From Pseudomonas tohonis (GTDB lineage Bacteria; Pseudomonadota; Gammaproteobacteria; Pseudomonadales; Pseudomonadaceae): a DNA stretch of 64,000 nucleotides. Every line of letters starts with the position of its first letter. Position 1 is the first letter of the stretch. The stretch is from the NCBI RefSeq assembly GCF_012767755.2, contig NZ_AP023189.1:4094001-4158000 (forward strand), written 5' to 3'. The notes under the pieces are model-generated. The model was not told the origin of the DNA and did not search any database. It saw only the letters and a list, made by a program, of their open reading frames with translations. A program made the position numbers and the translations under genes. Below are positions 44,864 through 54,970 of this stretch, piece after piece.

Positions 44864-45598
44864 GTGGGCGACGATGCCTGGCTGTGGCTGGGCCTGTTCA
44901 TCCTCTTCGCCTATGGCCTGGAAGCCGTCACCGGCTTCGGCAGCACGGTGGTCGCCCTGTCCCTCGGCGCCCTGCTGCTGCCGATCGACCGGTTGCTGCC
45001 GGTGCTGGTGCCGCTGAACCTGCTGATGAGCGGCTACCTGGCCTGGCGCTACCGGCACCTGGCGGACTGGCCGCTGCTGCTGGGCGGCATCCTGCCGGCC
45101 ATGCTCGTCGGCACCCTGCTCGGCTACGCCCTGCTGCCCTGGCTCGATGGCGACGCGCTGAAGCGGGGCTTCGGCGTGCTGATCCTCTGGTTCGCCCTGC
45201 GCGAACTGTGGCGGCAGAGGCGCGAACGCCCCCGGGGCCGCACGCCCCTCTGGATGACCCGCCTGCAGATCGGCGCCGGCGGCCTCTGCCACGGCCTGTT
45301 CGCCTCGGGTGGCCCGTTGCTGGTCTACGCGCTGGCCGCGACGCCCCTGGGCAAGGCGCGCCTGCGGGCCACGCTCGCCTGTGTCTGGCTCGCCCTCAAC
45401 GGCCTGCTCAGCCTGGCCTTCCTGGTGGACGGCCGACTGGTTCCCGCCCTGCCCCACCTGGCGCTCTACCTGCCGCTGCTGGCCATCGGCGTGGTGGCGG
45501 GCGAGTGGCTGCACCACCGCGTGGCCGAACGGTACTTCCGCACCGCCATCCACCTGCTGCTGTGCCTCTGCGGCGCACTGCTCGCCTGGCGTGCCTGA
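44864..45598 (+). CDS. TauE/SafE-family membrane transporter
   Basis: A 244-residue membrane protein of the sulfite exporter TauE/SafE family with about eight hydrophobic segments. The first half has [25 protein letters not shown] and the second [22 protein letters not shown]. The GTG start at 44864 is tight against the monooxygenase stop, so the two are coupled. It differs clearly from the other TauE-type protein at 23.3-24.0 kb. Confidence 0.83.
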   Translation: MGDDAWLWLGLFILFAYGLEAVTGFGSTVVALSLGALLLPIDRLLPVLVPLNLLMSGYLAWRYRHLADWPLLLGGILPAMLVGTLLGYALLPWLDGDALKRGFGVLILWFALRELWRQRRERPRGRTPLWMTRLQIGAGGLCHGLFASGGPLLVYALAATPLGKARLRATLACVWLALNGLLSLAFLVDGRLVPALPHLALYLPLLAIGVVAGEWLHHRVAERYFRTAIHLLLCLCGALLAWRA

Positions 45599-45666
45599 AG
45601 CGCTGGCAGCGCGGGGCCTTTCGGTTACCATGCGCCATCCGCCACACAGCCCTGATCGAGACCCTG

Positions 45667-47028
45667 ATGAGCAACTTGTCGTCCAGCGCAGACTGGAGCC
45701 CGGAAAGCTGGAGAACCAAGCCGATCCTGCAACAGCCGACCTACCCGGACGCCGCGCGCCTGGCCCAGGTCGAGCAGACCCTGGCCAGCTACCCGCCCCT
45801 GGTGTTCGCCGGCGAGGCACGCGAGCTGCGCCGCCAGTTCAGCGAAGTCACCGAAGGCCGCGCCTTCCTCCTCCAGGGAGGCGATTGTGCGGAGAGCTTC
45901 GCCGAGTTCTCCGCCGCCAAGATCCGCGACACCTTCAAGGTGCTGCTGCAGATGGCCATCGTCATGACCTTCGCCGCCGGTTGCCCGGTGGTGAAGGTGG
46001 GGCGCATGGCCGGCCAGTTCGCCAAGCCGCGCTCGGCCGATGACGAGACCATCGGCGGCGTCACCCTGCCCGCCTACCGGGGCGACATCGTCAACGGCAT
46101 CGGCTTCGACGCCGCCAGCCGCGCGCCGGACCCGGAGCGCCTGCTGCAGGCCTACCACCAGTCCACCGCCAGCCTCAACCTGCTGCGCGCCTTCGCCCAG
46201 GGCGGCTTCGCCGATGTGCACCAGGTGCACCAGTGGAACCTCGACTTCATCGCCAACTCGGCGCTGACGGAGAAGTACAGCCAGCTCGCCGACCGCATCG
46301 ACGAGACCCTCGCCTTCATGCGCGCTTGCGGCCTGGACAGCGCCCCGCAGCTGCGCGAGGCGAGCTTCTTCACCGCCCACGAAGCGCTGCTGCTGAACTA
46401 CGAGCAGGCCTTCGTGCGCCGCGACAGCCTCACCGGCGGCTGGTACGACTGCTCCGCCCACATGCTCTGGATCGGCGACCGCACCCGCCAGCTGGACGGT
46501 GCCCATGTCGAGTTCCTGCGCGGCGTCGGCAACCCCATCGGCGTCAAGGTGGGGCCGAGCATGCCGAGCGAAGACCTGATCCGCCTGATCGACATCCTCA
46601 ACCCGGACAACGACCCGGGCCGCCTCAACCTCATCGTGCGCATGGGCGCCGAGAAGGTCGGCGAGCACCTGCCGCGGCTGATCCGCACCGTGCAGGCCGA
46701 GGGTCGCAAGGTGCTGTGGAGCTCGGACCCGATGCACGGCAACACCATCAAGGCCTCCAGCGGCTACAAGACCCGCGACTTCGCCATCATCCTTTCCGAG
46801 GTGAAGCAGTTCTTCCAGGTGCACCAGGCCGAGGGCAGCCATGCCGGTGGCATCCATATCGAGATGACCGGGCAGAACGTCACCGAGTGCATCGGCGGCG
46901 CCCGCCCGATCACCGAGGACGGCCTCTCCGACCGCTACCACACCCACTGCGACCCGCGCCTGAACGCGGACCAGTCGCTGGAGCTGGCCTTCCTCATCGC
47001 CGAGACGCTGAAACAGGTCCGCCGCTGA
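45667..47028 (+). CDS. Class II DAHP synthase
   Basis: A 453-residue plant-type (class II) 3-deoxy-D-arabino-heptulosonate-7-phosphate synthase, the first step of aromatic amino-acid synthesis. Family blocks: [19 protein letters not shown] at the N terminus, [65 protein letters not shown] and [15 protein letters not shown]. The start at 45667 fits the family N terminus. Its place matches what I recall of PA2843 in P. aeruginosa. Confidence 0.95.
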   Translation: MSNLSSSADWSPESWRTKPILQQPTYPDAARLAQVEQTLASYPPLVFAGEARELRRQFSEVTEGRAFLLQGGDCAESFAEFSAAKIRDTFKVLLQMAIVMTFAAGCPVVKVGRMAGQFAKPRSADDETIGGVTLPAYRGDIVNGIGFDAASRAPDPERLLQAYHQSTASLNLLRAFAQGGFADVHQVHQWNLDFIANSALTEKYSQLADRIDETLAFMRACGLDSAPQLREASFFTAHEALLLNYEQAFVRRDSLTGGWYDCSAHMLWIGDRTRQLDGAHVEFLRGVGNPIGVKVGPSMPSEDLIRLIDILNPDNDPGRLNLIVRMGAEKVGEHLPRLIRTVQAEGRKVLWSSDPMHGNTIKASSGYKTRDFAIILSEVKQFFQVHQAEGSHAGGIHIEMTGQNVTECIGGARPITEDGLSDRYHTHCDPRLNADQSLELAFLIAETLKQVRR

Positions 47029-47047
47029 CGACGCCACCCCGGAAACG

Positions 47048-47075
47048 ACGAAGCCCCGCAATCGCGGGGCTTCGT
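47048..47075. terminator. Terminator after DAHP synthase gene
   Basis: ACGAAGCCCCGC-AATC-GCGGGGCTTCGT, perfect 12-bp arms between convergent genes. T runs are short, so termination may be moderate. Confidence 0.75.
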
Positions 47076-47088
47076 GCTTTCAGCGGGC

Positions 47089-47697
47089 TCAGGCGGCGGC
47101 GAAGAGTTCGCCGATGCGCTGCTGGGCACCCTTGATCGCATTGCTGCGCGGGTCTTCGCCGTAGGCCAGGCCTTCGGCACGGACGATCTCGATGTCGGTG
47201 ATGCCGAGGAAGTTCAGCACCTGCACCAGGTAGGCCTCATGAGCCTGGCCGCTGGGCTGGCCGGCGTGGATGCCACCGGCGGTGGAGACGATCACCACCT
47301 TCTTGCCACCGGCGAGGCCCTTGGGGCCGTTCTCGTCGTAGGCGAAGGTCTTGCCGGCGACGGCGATGCGGTCGATCCAGGCCTTGAGCTGGGTCGGCAC
47401 GGTGAAGTTGTACATCGGGGCACCGATGACGATGGCGTCGGCGGCGAGGAACTCCTCGAGGGTTTCCTCGGCCAGCTTCACTTCGGCCTTCTGCGCGGCG
47501 TCGCGCAGTTCCGCCGGGGTGCCGCCAGCCACCAGGCTGGCAGCGGAAAGGTGGGCGTAGGCATCGGTGGCGAGGTCACGGTAGCTGAGCTGGACGCCGG
47601 CATTGGCGGCCTGCCAGGCCTGCACCACGGCGCGGCTCAGTTGGCGGGAGGCGGAGGCGTCGCCGAGGATGCTGGAATCGAGGTGCAGAAGTTTCAT
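47089..47697 (-). CDS. azoR: FMN-dependent NADH-azoreductase
   Basis: A 202-residue flavodoxin-fold azo/quinone reductase like E. coli AzoR, which reduces quinones and azo compounds with NADH. Features: [19 protein letters not shown] (FMN phosphate site), [33 protein letters not shown], and [13 protein letters not shown]. Length is standard. It is a separate transcription unit; the nearest LysR gene lies 2 kb away. Confidence 0.93.
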   Translation of the reverse strand: MKLLHLDSSILGDASASRQLSRAVVQAWQAANAGVQLSYRDLATDAYAHLSAASLVAGGTPAELRDAAQKAEVKLAEETLEEFLAADAIVIGAPMYNFTVPTQLKAWIDRIAVAGKTFAYDENGPKGLAGGKKVVIVSTAGGIHAGQPSGQAHEAYLVQVLNFLGITDIEIVRAEGLAYGEDPRSNAIKGAQQRIGELFAAA

Positions 47698-47823
47698 GGG
47701 TATCCCCTGATCTGGCGATCACCGGATGTGATCGAAGTGGGGAGAATCCTATCCACGAAGCGAAAGCCTTATTAGTCGGCAAAAATGCGATGCACCGTCC
47801 CATCCATGAGACGAAACGGCAGA

Positions 47824-48834
47824 TCAGCGCGATGAGGTCTGCAGGTCGCTCAGGGTCTGGGTGAAGAAGCGCACCGCCTCGGCGTTCAGCTCGCGGTGGA
47901 TGGCGACCCGGTCGACACCCTCGGCGTCCTGGCACAGCTGCGGCAGCATGGCGTCCATCTCGGCCGAGCACGGCGCCATGAACACGAAGTGCCCGGCTCC
48001 CGGCAGCAGGCGGAAATCCGGGGGATTGGGCAACCTGCGCTGCAGGGCCCCGGCGTTCTGCTCCAGCTGCAGGGTGCGATCGTCGTCGCCGGAATAGAGC
48101 AGCACCGGCACCTGTACCGGCTCCAGTTCCTTGCGGCCGAACATCAGGCCCAGCGGCGCCATCAGCATCAGCGCGCTGACACGTGAATCGGCGATGGCTT
48201 CCAGGTCATCGCGGTCGGAGATCAGTTCGCCGGCATGCCCGCAGGCGTCGCCGTCTTCGGGCCACTGCCGGCAGTAGGCGCGCAGGCGCTCGGGCTCGGG
48301 CTGCGCGCCGGCGAGGATCAGCGCCGTCTCGCCACCGGCCGAGTAGCCGATCACCCCGACCCGCTCGGTATCCAGGCTGCCGGCCAGCATCGCGTCCTGC
48401 TCGGCGGCGTCGATGGCGGCGGTCAGCTGCAGCGGGCGGCCGTAGAGGTTGCTCAGGGTGCCGCTGCGGCTCTGGTCCTTGTAGTTGTCACCGGTGTGCA
48501 GCACCGCCAGCACCACGAACCCGCGTCGCGCCAGTGCGGTGGCCAGGTCATGGTGGGCCAGGGGCGAGCCGCCGTTGCCGTGCGACAGCAGCACCAGCGG
48601 GAAATGGCCGCCTGCGATGGGGGCGTCCAGGCCGGCGTCGACCTGGTAGAGGCCGAGCTCGGTACGCGTGGGCTCGCCCGCCGCCGGATAGAAGGCGACC
48701 GCGCTCATCTCGCGCTGCTCGTCCACCGGGTCGGTGAGGACCAGGCGATGCACGCCGACCGCCTGTGCGCCGAATGCGGGGAGCGCCACCAGCAGCGACG
48801 CCAGGGCCAGTACTGCAGAAAGACGAACCAACAT
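47824..48834 (-). CDS. Exported alpha/beta hydrolase (dienelactone/PAF-AH-like)
   Basis: A 336-residue periplasmic hydrolase with a signal peptide (about 1-22, LAVLALASLLVALPAFGAQA-like). The chain has PLVLLSHGNGGSPLAHHDLA, the nucleophile GVIGYSAGGETAL, an acid in LLYSGDDDRTL and a His in GAGHFVFMAPC. This set is typical of the dienelactone hydrolase/platelet-activating-factor acetylhydrolase-like group. Extra cysteines (AYCRQWPEDGDACGHAGE) may form a disulfide. Substrate unknown. The start at 48834 begins the signal. Confidence 0.83.
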   Translation of the reverse strand: MLVRLSAVLALASLLVALPAFGAQAVGVHRLVLTDPVDEQREMSAVAFYPAAGEPTRTELGLYQVDAGLDAPIAGGHFPLVLLSHGNGGSPLAHHDLATALARRGFVVLAVLHTGDNYKDQSRSGTLSNLYGRPLQLTAAIDAAEQDAMLAGSLDTERVGVIGYSAGGETALILAGAQPEPERLRAYCRQWPEDGDACGHAGELISDRDDLEAIADSRVSALMLMAPLGLMFGRKELEPVQVPVLLYSGDDDRTLQLEQNAGALQRRLPNPPDFRLLPGAGHFVFMAPCSAEMDAMLPQLCQDAEGVDRVAIHRELNAEAVRFFTQTLSDLQTSSR

Positions 48835-48989
48835 GGTGCTCACCTTCCGTTCCAGGTTCAGGAATCGGGCGTGCCTGCCATCAATTGCGCCTTGCTTCGT
48901 TCCTTGAGCCGGCAACGCCGACGGACCACTCCGCCGGCGCTACTCGCGCTGCATGGATCGCGCCACAGGAGCGTGACGCGGGGCAGCCG

Positions 48990-49496
48990 TCAGATGCCGC
49001 CGAGGAAATCCATCTTGCCGATCTTCACGCCGTTGTGACGCAGGATGTTGTAGGCGGTGGTGAGGTGGAAATAGAAATTCGGCAGGGAGAAATTGAGCAG
49101 GAAGTCCTGGCCGGTAAAGCTGACCTCGTTGCCACGCATCTTCAACACCACGGTGCGCGCCGCACTGCCCTCCACTTGCTCCGGGCGGATCTCTCGGATA
49201 AAGCCCAGGGTGCGCGCGATGCGCTCCTGCAATTCCGGGAAGCTCGCCTCGGTATCGGCGAAGGACGGCACTTCCAGTTCCGCCAGGCGGGCCGCGCAGC
49301 CTTTCACGGAGTCGGTGGCGATCTGCACCTGGCGCGCCAGTGGGAACATGTCCGGCGCCAGGCGCGCGGAGATGAATACCCCCGGGTCGATGCCCTGCGC
49401 CTCGGCATGGGCCGCAGCCTTGTCGAGGATGACGGAGAGATTGCCGAGCATGCGGGTGAAGACCGGGATGGAAGCCTCGTACATGGACAAGGACAT
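48990..49496 (-). CDS. DUF1993 family protein
   Basis: A 168-residue cytoplasmic protein of the DUF1993 family, a DinB-like four-helix fold of unknown role. Typical pieces are MYEASIPVFTRMLGNLSVILDKAAAHAEA, LAPDMFPLARQVQIATDSVKGCAARLA and the C-terminal NFYFHLTTAYNILRHNGVKIGKMDFLG. The start at 49496 was chosen for the family N terminus. It diverges from the LysR gene and is probably under its control. Confidence 0.85.
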   Translation of the reverse strand: MSLSMYEASIPVFTRMLGNLSVILDKAAAHAEAQGIDPGVFISARLAPDMFPLARQVQIATDSVKGCAARLAELEVPSFADTEASFPELQERIARTLGFIREIRPEQVEGSAARTVVLKMRGNEVSFTGQDFLLNFSLPNFYFHLTTAYNILRHNGVKIGKMDFLGGI

Positions 49497-49669
49497 GAGT
49501 GCTGACTCCGTTTGGCAGGGGGATCGGCCGGGCGAAGTGCCGGCGACGCTCCACGATACACCCGCAGCGGGCGGTGTGTGCAGCAGCACGCGATTGTCCC
49601 GCCGCTGAAATCCGTGGCGCGGAATTCCCCGCCGATGCCATAGTTCGTCCCTTCCACAGGACGACCTTC

Positions 49670-50578
49670 ATGCAAGACCTCAACGACCTCTTCTACTTCG
49701 CCAAAGTCGTCGAGCACGGCGGCTTCGCCGCGGCCGGACGCCTGCTGGGCATCCCCAAGTCGCGCCTGTCCAGGCGCATCGCCGAGCTGGAAACCCGCCT
49801 CGGCGCCCGCCTGCTGCAGCGCACCACGCGCAAGCTGGCGCTGACCGACGTCGGCGAGCGCTACCTGCGCCATTGCCAGGCGATGCTGCTGGAGGCCGAA
49901 CAGGCCGACGAAGCCGTGGCGTCGCTGACCAGCGAACCGCGCGGGCGCATCCGCGTGTCCTGCCCCACCGAGGTGGCACGCATGCGCCTGCGCCATGTGT
50001 TCCCCAGCTTCCTCCAGCGCTACCCGCAGGTGCAGCTGGAAGTGGTGCTGAGCAACCGCCGCATCGACCTGGTCAACGAAGGCGTCGACGTGGCGCTGCG
50101 TGTGCGTGAACAGGACGACGAGGACCCTTCGCTGATCTGCCGGCAGCTGAGCCCCGCCCGCGCCATGCTGGTGTGTGCGCCGAGCCTGCTCGAGGGCGTG
50201 ACCCTGAACGGCCCGGATGACCTGCACCGGTTGCCGGCGCTCGGCGCCCTGGAAACCGACCGCCGCCTGCACTACCTGCTGCGCGACAGCCGGGGCAATC
50301 GCCGTGACATCGTCCTGGAAGCACGCCTGAGCATCGAGGACTTCGAGATCCGCAAGCTCGCCGCGCTGCAAGGCCTGGGCATGACCATGCTGCCGCAGAT
50401 GAACTGCGAGCAGGAGCTGGAGGCCGGCACCCTGGTGCGCCTGCTACCGGGCTGGGAGCTGCCGGGCGGCAACCTGCAGGCGGTCTACACCCACCGGCGC
50501 GGCATGCTGCCGGCGGTGCGTGCCTGGATCGAGCACCTGGCCGAGGCGTGCCAGGCGGAGGGGCTGCAACCCATCTGA
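49670..50578 (+). CDS. LysR-family regulator (AaeR/DsdC-like branch)
   Basis: A 302-residue LysR regulator with the DLNDLFYFAKVVEHGGFAAAGRLLGIPKSRLSRRIAELE helix-turn-helix and an effector domain with the EGVDVALRVRE sequence common in the CrgA/PtxR-type branch. It diverges from the DUF1993 gene with 173 bp between. Regulators of this type often control a divergent gene of quinone or aldehyde stress; the azoreductase lies close by but is not adjacent. Confidence 0.86.
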   Translation: MQDLNDLFYFAKVVEHGGFAAAGRLLGIPKSRLSRRIAELETRLGARLLQRTTRKLALTDVGERYLRHCQAMLLEAEQADEAVASLTSEPRGRIRVSCPTEVARMRLRHVFPSFLQRYPQVQLEVVLSNRRIDLVNEGVDVALRVREQDDEDPSLICRQLSPARAMLVCAPSLLEGVTLNGPDDLHRLPALGALETDRRLHYLLRDSRGNRRDIVLEARLSIEDFEIRKLAALQGLGMTMLPQMNCEQELEAGTLVRLLPGWELPGGNLQAVYTHRRGMLPAVRAWIEHLAEACQAEGLQPI

Positions 50579-50665
50579 GCCGTGCGAAGAATAGTTAGCT
50601 AGCTTTCATCCGCGCCATGACTGGGTGATGATGGCGCTCTTCCCCAGCCCCTCCGGACACGCCCC

Positions 50666-51865
50666 ATGAGTGCCGCCGAGCAGTCTGCGACCGCCACCAC
50701 CTTGCAGATCGTCTCCATCGTCTTCTTCACCTTCATCAGCTTTCTCTGCATCGGCCTGCCGCTGGCCGTGCTCCCGGGCTACGTGCACAACGACCTCGGC
50801 TACGGCTCGCTGTTGGCGGGCATCGTCATCAGCACCCAGTACGCCTCCACCCTGCTCTCACGCCCCGTGTCCGGCGGCGTGGCCGATCGCCAGGGGCCCA
50901 AGCGCGCCGTGCTCTACGGACTCGCCGGCTGCGCGCTGAGCGGCGTGCTGACCCTGGCCTCCACCTCGCTGCAGCAGTTTCCCACCCTGAGCATGGCGCT
51001 GCTGCTGGCCGGGCGCGTCGCCCTCGGCGTGGCCCAGGGCCTGGTGGGCACCGGCTCTATCAGTTGGGGCATCGGCCGGGTCGGCGCCGAGAACACGGCC
51101 CGGGTGATTTCCTGGAACGGCATCGCCTCCTACGGCGCGGTGGCCCTGGGCGCGCCGCTGGGTGTGCTGATGGTCTCGCGTCTCGGGCTGTGGAGCATGG
51201 GCGCGCTGATCACCCTGCTCGGGCTCGGCGCCCTGGCGCTGGCCTGGAACAAGGCCGCCACCCCCATCGTCCAGGGCGTGCGCCTGCCATTTCGCAATGT
51301 CTTCATGCGCATCGCCCCCAACGGCACGGCGCTGGCACTGGGCTCCATCGGCTTCGGCACCCTGGCCACCTTCGTCACCCTCTATTACGCCAGCCGTGGC
51401 TGGGACGGCGCCGCCTGGTGCCTGACCGCCTTCGGCTGCGCCTTCATCGGTGCGCGGCTGCTGTTCGCCGGCGCCATCAACAGCCGTGGCGGCTACCGGG
51501 TGGCCATCGCCTGCCTGGGCATCGAAAGCCTCGGCCTGCTCCTGCTGTGGCTCGCCCCGCAACCCTGGCTGACCCTCTGCGGCGCGGCGCTGACCGGCTT
51601 CGGCCTGTCGCTGGTGTACCCGGCACTCGGCGTCGAGGCCATCTCGCGCATTCCCGCCTCCAGCCGCAGCTCGGCCCTGGGTGCCTATGCCGTGTTCTTC
51701 GACCTCGCGCTGGGCATCGCCGGGCCGCTGATGGGCGCCATCGCCAGCGGTTTCGGCTTCGGCGCCATCTTCATGGTTGCCGCCGGCATGGCCCTGGCGG
51801 GTATGCTGCTCGGCCTCTACCTGCTGCGCGTCGACGAACGTGGCGCGCCGGATCGCCACCCCTGA
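50666..51865 (+). CDS. MFS transporter, YhhS/YfcJ-like
   Basis: A 399-residue, 12-segment permease of the major facilitator superfamily resembling E. coli YhhS and YfcJ. Signature stretches: [49 protein letters not shown] in the loop 2-3 region, and [28 protein letters not shown]. It likely exports small metabolites or drugs. It is followed 10 nt later by the MmcQ/YjbR gene. Confidence 0.85.
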   Translation: MSAAEQSATATTLQIVSIVFFTFISFLCIGLPLAVLPGYVHNDLGYGSLLAGIVISTQYASTLLSRPVSGGVADRQGPKRAVLYGLAGCALSGVLTLASTSLQQFPTLSMALLLAGRVALGVAQGLVGTGSISWGIGRVGAENTARVISWNGIASYGAVALGAPLGVLMVSRLGLWSMGALITLLGLGALALAWNKAATPIVQGVRLPFRNVFMRIAPNGTALALGSIGFGTLATFVTLYYASRGWDGAAWCLTAFGCAFIGARLLFAGAINSRGGYRVAIACLGIESLGLLLLWLAPQPWLTLCGAALTGFGLSLVYPALGVEAISRIPASSRSSALGAYAVFFDLALGIAGPLMGAIASGFGFGAIFMVAAGMALAGMLLGLYLLRVDERGAPDRHP

Positions 51866-51875
51866 AGGAACGCCC

Positions 51876-52223
51876 ATGACTGCCGACGAAATAGCCGCTT
51901 TCTGCCTGCAACTGCCGGGCGCCCGGGAAGACCTCAAGTGGGGCAGCAACCGGGTGTTCTCGGTGGCCGGCAACAAGATGTTCGCGATCCTCGACTTCCT
52001 CGGCGACGGCCTGGCCTTCAAGGTCGATGCCGACCTCTTCCTCGGCCAGGTCGATCGCCCCGGCATCCGCCCGGCGCCCTATCTCGCCCGCGCCCACTGG
52101 ATCACCCTGGTGATGCCGCCACCGATGGGCGACGAAGAGCTGCGCGCGGCGCTGACCCGCTCTCACCAATTGGTGGTCGCGAAACTGCCGAAGTACAAGC
52201 GCGCCGGCCTGCTGCTGGACTGA
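51876..52223 (+). CDS. MmcQ/YjbR family protein
   Basis: A 115-residue protein of the MmcQ/YjbR family (CyaY-like, sometimes called DNA-binding). It has the usual pattern AAFCLQLPGAREDLKWGSNRVFSVAGNKMFAIL, SFKVD-like AFKVDADLFLGQ and ARAHWITL. Function is unknown. It follows the MFS gene by 10 nt behind AAGGAACG and is probably cotranscribed. Confidence 0.85.
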   Translation: MTADEIAAFCLQLPGAREDLKWGSNRVFSVAGNKMFAILDFLGDGLAFKVDADLFLGQVDRPGIRPAPYLARAHWITLVMPPPMGDEELRAALTRSHQLVVAKLPKYKRAGLLLD

Positions 52224-52307
52224 TCCCCCGGCTGCGACAATCGGCCCGCTGCGCAGGCGACGCGGCCGTTCTATCGTCCGCGTTCAACTCATAACAAGGA
52301 CGTCACC

Positions 52308-52616
52308 ATGCTTGCGCGCCTGTCCGCTCTCCTCGCCCTGGTCGCCTTCGGCGGCTATACCCTCCATGTCATGTCCATCAGCGAACAACCGCTGCTGGAG
52401 TTCGGCGCCCAGTTGATGAGCCGCCCGGATACGGCACAGGTGGTGATCGATCTCTACCTCGCCTGCGGCCTGATCGGGATCTGGATGTACCAGGACAACC
52501 GCCGCCAGGGACGCGGGCTCCTCTACCTGCTGCCCTTCTACCTGGTGACGGCCGTGTTCGCGTCCATCGGCCCGCTGCTCTACCTGGTGCTGCGCCGACC
52601 CACCGCCAAGGAGTGA
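52308..52616 (+). CDS. Small membrane protein (DUF2834-like)
   Basis: A 102-residue protein with three hydrophobic segments (about 4-22, 45-62 and 72-95). The pattern DLYLACGLIGIWMYQDNRRQGRG and LYLLPFYLVTAVFASIGPLLYLVLR matches what I recall of DUF2834. No known function. The next gene begins 3 nt after its stop, so the two are coupled. Confidence 0.75.
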   Translation: MLARLSALLALVAFGGYTLHVMSISEQPLLEFGAQLMSRPDTAQVVIDLYLACGLIGIWMYQDNRRQGRGLLYLLPFYLVTAVFASIGPLLYLVLRRPTAKE

Positions 52617-52619
52617 AGG

Positions 52620-53198
52620 ATGAAGGCCACCGCACTGTGGCAGCACATCTGGAACGACCAGGCCCCGGCCAGGGGGCTCGAACAGCTACGCCTGGACGGA
52701 AGACAGGCGGACGCCTCGATGCTGGCCTTCGATGAAGGGGGCGAGCCCTATCGCCTGGTATATCGGATGGATTTCGACGAGCGCTGGCGACCCAGGCGCT
52801 GCCACATCCGCGTCGAAGGCGGGTTCGGCGTGCGCGAGCTGCACCTGCGCCGCAATCCCCGCAACGAATGGCGCGACGGGCCAGGCAATCGCCTGCGAAC
52901 GCTGGACGGCTGCCAGGACCTCGACCTCTGGCCGACGCCGTTCACCAACAGCCCGGCCGCCTGGCGTCTCGGCCTGGCGCACGATCAGCGCGAGGAGATC
53001 GCCGTCGTCTTCATCGAGGCGCCCACGCTCGAAGTGCGCGTGATGCATCAGGCCTACACCCGCCTGGACGCACGCCACCTGCTGTACCAGAACCTCGACG
53101 GCAGCGGTTTCCATGCAGTGCTCAGGCTGTCCGCCGACGGCCTGGTGGAGGACTACCCCGGGCTGTTCCAACGCCTGCACCGAGCGCCTCCCTGCTGA
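52620..53198 (+). CDS. Putative glycolipid-binding protein
   Basis: A 192-residue soluble protein of the putative glycolipid-binding family (PA1994 type). Recognisable parts are YRLVYRMDFDERWRPRRCHIRV, LDLWPTPFTNSPAAWRL and VMHQAYTRLDARHLLYQNLDGSGF. The fold resembles lipid-carrier barrels. The biological role is not established. It is cotranscribed with the small membrane protein gene before it. Confidence 0.78.
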   Translation: MKATALWQHIWNDQAPARGLEQLRLDGRQADASMLAFDEGGEPYRLVYRMDFDERWRPRRCHIRVEGGFGVRELHLRRNPRNEWRDGPGNRLRTLDGCQDLDLWPTPFTNSPAAWRLGLAHDQREEIAVVFIEAPTLEVRVMHQAYTRLDARHLLYQNLDGSGFHAVLRLSADGLVEDYPGLFQRLHRAPPC

Positions 53199-53296
53199 GG
53201 CCGTTGCCACCGCGAAGGCTCTAGGGCGCCATTCGCGGGAAAAATTCCCGATCATGAACTGTAAAGACTTAGATACACTTCACAGAAATTTTCGGC

Positions 53297-53323
53297 TCAA
53301 CTTTGGTGCGTGCAGGCCGATAC
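53297..53323 (+). promoter_or_regulatory. Sigma-28 (FliA) promoter of aer
   Basis: TCAACTTT (53297-53304), 11 nt, GCCGATAC (53316-53323). Spacing and sequence nearly match the flagellar sigma-28 consensus TAAAGTTT-N11-GCCGATAA. It ends 28 bp before the aer start. Confidence 0.78.
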
Positions 53324-53350
53324 CCGCTCTAAGCCTTGCGGAAGAACAAC

Positions 53351-54916
53351 ATGAGAAACAATCAGCCAGTCACTCAACGCGAACGTACTTTCCCCGCCCA
53401 GCAACGCCTGATCTCGACCACGGACAGCAAGGGTGTGATCACCTATTGCAACGAAGCCTTCACCGATATCAGCGGCTACAGCCGTGACGAGCTGATCCGC
53501 TCGCCGCACAACCTGGTGCGCCACCCGGACGTCCCGCCCGCCGTCTTCGCCCACATGTGGACCACCCTGAAGAAGGGCCGCCCGTGGATGGGCATCGTCA
53601 AGAACCGCTGCAAGAACGGTGATCACTACTGGGTCAATGCCTACGTGACGCCGATCTTCGAAGGCAGCCAGGTCGTCGGCTACGAGTCGGTGCGGGTCAA
53701 GCCCACCGCCGAGCAGATCCGCCGCGCCGAGGCGCTGTACCAGCGCATCAACACCGGCAAGTCGGCCATTCCCGGGCGCGACCGCTGGTTGCCCGTGGTG
53801 CAGGACTGGTTGCCCTTCATCCTCATCAGCCAGATCGGCTTCATGATCGGCGCCTGGCTCAACTCGCACTGGGGCTTCCTTCTCGCCGCGCTGCTTTCCG
53901 TGCCCCTGGGCCTCACCGGGCTGGCCTGGCAGAACCGCGGCATCAAGCGCCTGCTGCACCTGGCCGAACAGACCACGTCCGACCCGCTGATCGCGCAGAT
54001 GTACACCGACAGCCGCGGCGCCCAGGCACGCCTGGAGATGTCCATCCTCAGCCAGGAGGCGCGCCTGAAAACCTGCCTGACCCGCCTGCAGGACACCGCC
54101 GAGCACCTCACCGAGCAAGCCAGGGAAGCCGACGCGCTGGCCCACAACAGCTCCGAGGGGCTGGAACGCCAACGCGTTGAGACCGAGCAGGTCGCCACCG
54201 CGGTGAACCAGATGGCCTCGACCACCCAGGAAGTGGCCAGCAACGTGCAACGCACCGCCGATGCGACCCAGGAAGCCAACCGCCTCACCGGCCAGGGCCG
54301 CAGCATCACCGCCGAGACCCGCGAGGCCATCCAGCGCCTGTCGCGAGCGGTGGGCGAGACCGGCGAGACCGTCACCCGCCTGGCCCAGGACAGCAACGAG
54401 ATCGGCGGGGTGGTCGACGTGATCAAGGGCATCGCCGACCAGACCAACCTGCTGGCACTGAACGCCGCCATCGAAGCGGCGCGTGCCGGTGAGATGGGCC
54501 GCGGCTTCGCCGTGGTCGCCGACGAGGTGCGCCAGCTGGCGCAGCGCACGGCCGAATCCACCGGGCAGATCCACCAGCTCATCGCGCAGTTGCAGAAGAC
54601 CGCCGAGGAGGCCGTGCGCACCATGGAGGCCGGTCGCCGCCAGGCCGACGAAGGCGTGGAGCGCGTTCTGCAAGCCGACCAGGCCCTGGTGGGCATCAGC
54701 GAGGCGGTGGCCAACATCACCCAGATGACCGACCAGATCGCCGCCGCCACGGAGGAGCAGAGCGCCGTGGCCGAGCAGATCAACCAGAGCATCAGCAGCA
54801 TCGCCCAGCTCGCCGACCAGACCTCCGGGGAGGCCCAGCGCACCGTGCTGCTCAGCGAAGAGCTGACCACCACTGCGCAAGGCCAGTACTCGCTGGTCGA
54901 CCGCTTCAACCGCTGA
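53351..54916 (+). CDS. aer: Aerotaxis receptor Aer
   Basis: A 521-residue chemoreceptor. The N-terminal PAS domain (about 10-120; [42 protein letters not shown]) should hold FAD and report redox state. A membrane anchor follows (about 155-195), then a HAMP-like linker and the MCP signalling hairpin with [37 protein letters not shown] as its tip. It has no periplasmic ligand domain. The start at 53351 gives the same length as I recall for P. aeruginosa Aer. A sigma-28 promoter precedes and a terminator follows. Confidence 0.93.
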   Translation: MRNNQPVTQRERTFPAQQRLISTTDSKGVITYCNEAFTDISGYSRDELIRSPHNLVRHPDVPPAVFAHMWTTLKKGRPWMGIVKNRCKNGDHYWVNAYVTPIFEGSQVVGYESVRVKPTAEQIRRAEALYQRINTGKSAIPGRDRWLPVVQDWLPFILISQIGFMIGAWLNSHWGFLLAALLSVPLGLTGLAWQNRGIKRLLHLAEQTTSDPLIAQMYTDSRGAQARLEMSILSQEARLKTCLTRLQDTAEHLTEQAREADALAHNSSEGLERQRVETEQVATAVNQMASTTQEVASNVQRTADATQEANRLTGQGRSITAETREAIQRLSRAVGETGETVTRLAQDSNEIGGVVDVIKGIADQTNLLALNAAIEAARAGEMGRGFAVVADEVRQLAQRTAESTGQIHQLIAQLQKTAEEAVRTMEAGRRQADEGVERVLQADQALVGISEAVANITQMTDQIAAATEEQSAVAEQINQSISSIAQLADQTSGEAQRTVLLSEELTTTAQGQYSLVDRFNR

Positions 54917-54930
54917 GTCAGCGGGCATGA

Positions 54931-54955
54931 AAAAGGGCGCCAGGGGCGCCCTTTT
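54931..54955. terminator. Intrinsic terminator after aer
   Basis: AAAAGGGCGCC-AGG-GGCGCCCTTTT, 11-bp arms, between the convergent aer and RhuM-Fic genes; works in both directions. Confidence 0.9.
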
Positions 54956-54970
54956 CCTTTGCCTGCCGGT

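Noticed and set aside
50590..50606. TTAGCTAGCT palindrome before the MFS gene as an operator
   Set aside because: Short, with no regulator next to it beyond the LysR gene that reads toward it; too weak to call.
53230..53350. Anr/FNR box for aer
   Set aside because: No TTGAT-N4-ATCAA match could be found; the sigma-28 site explains the promoter.
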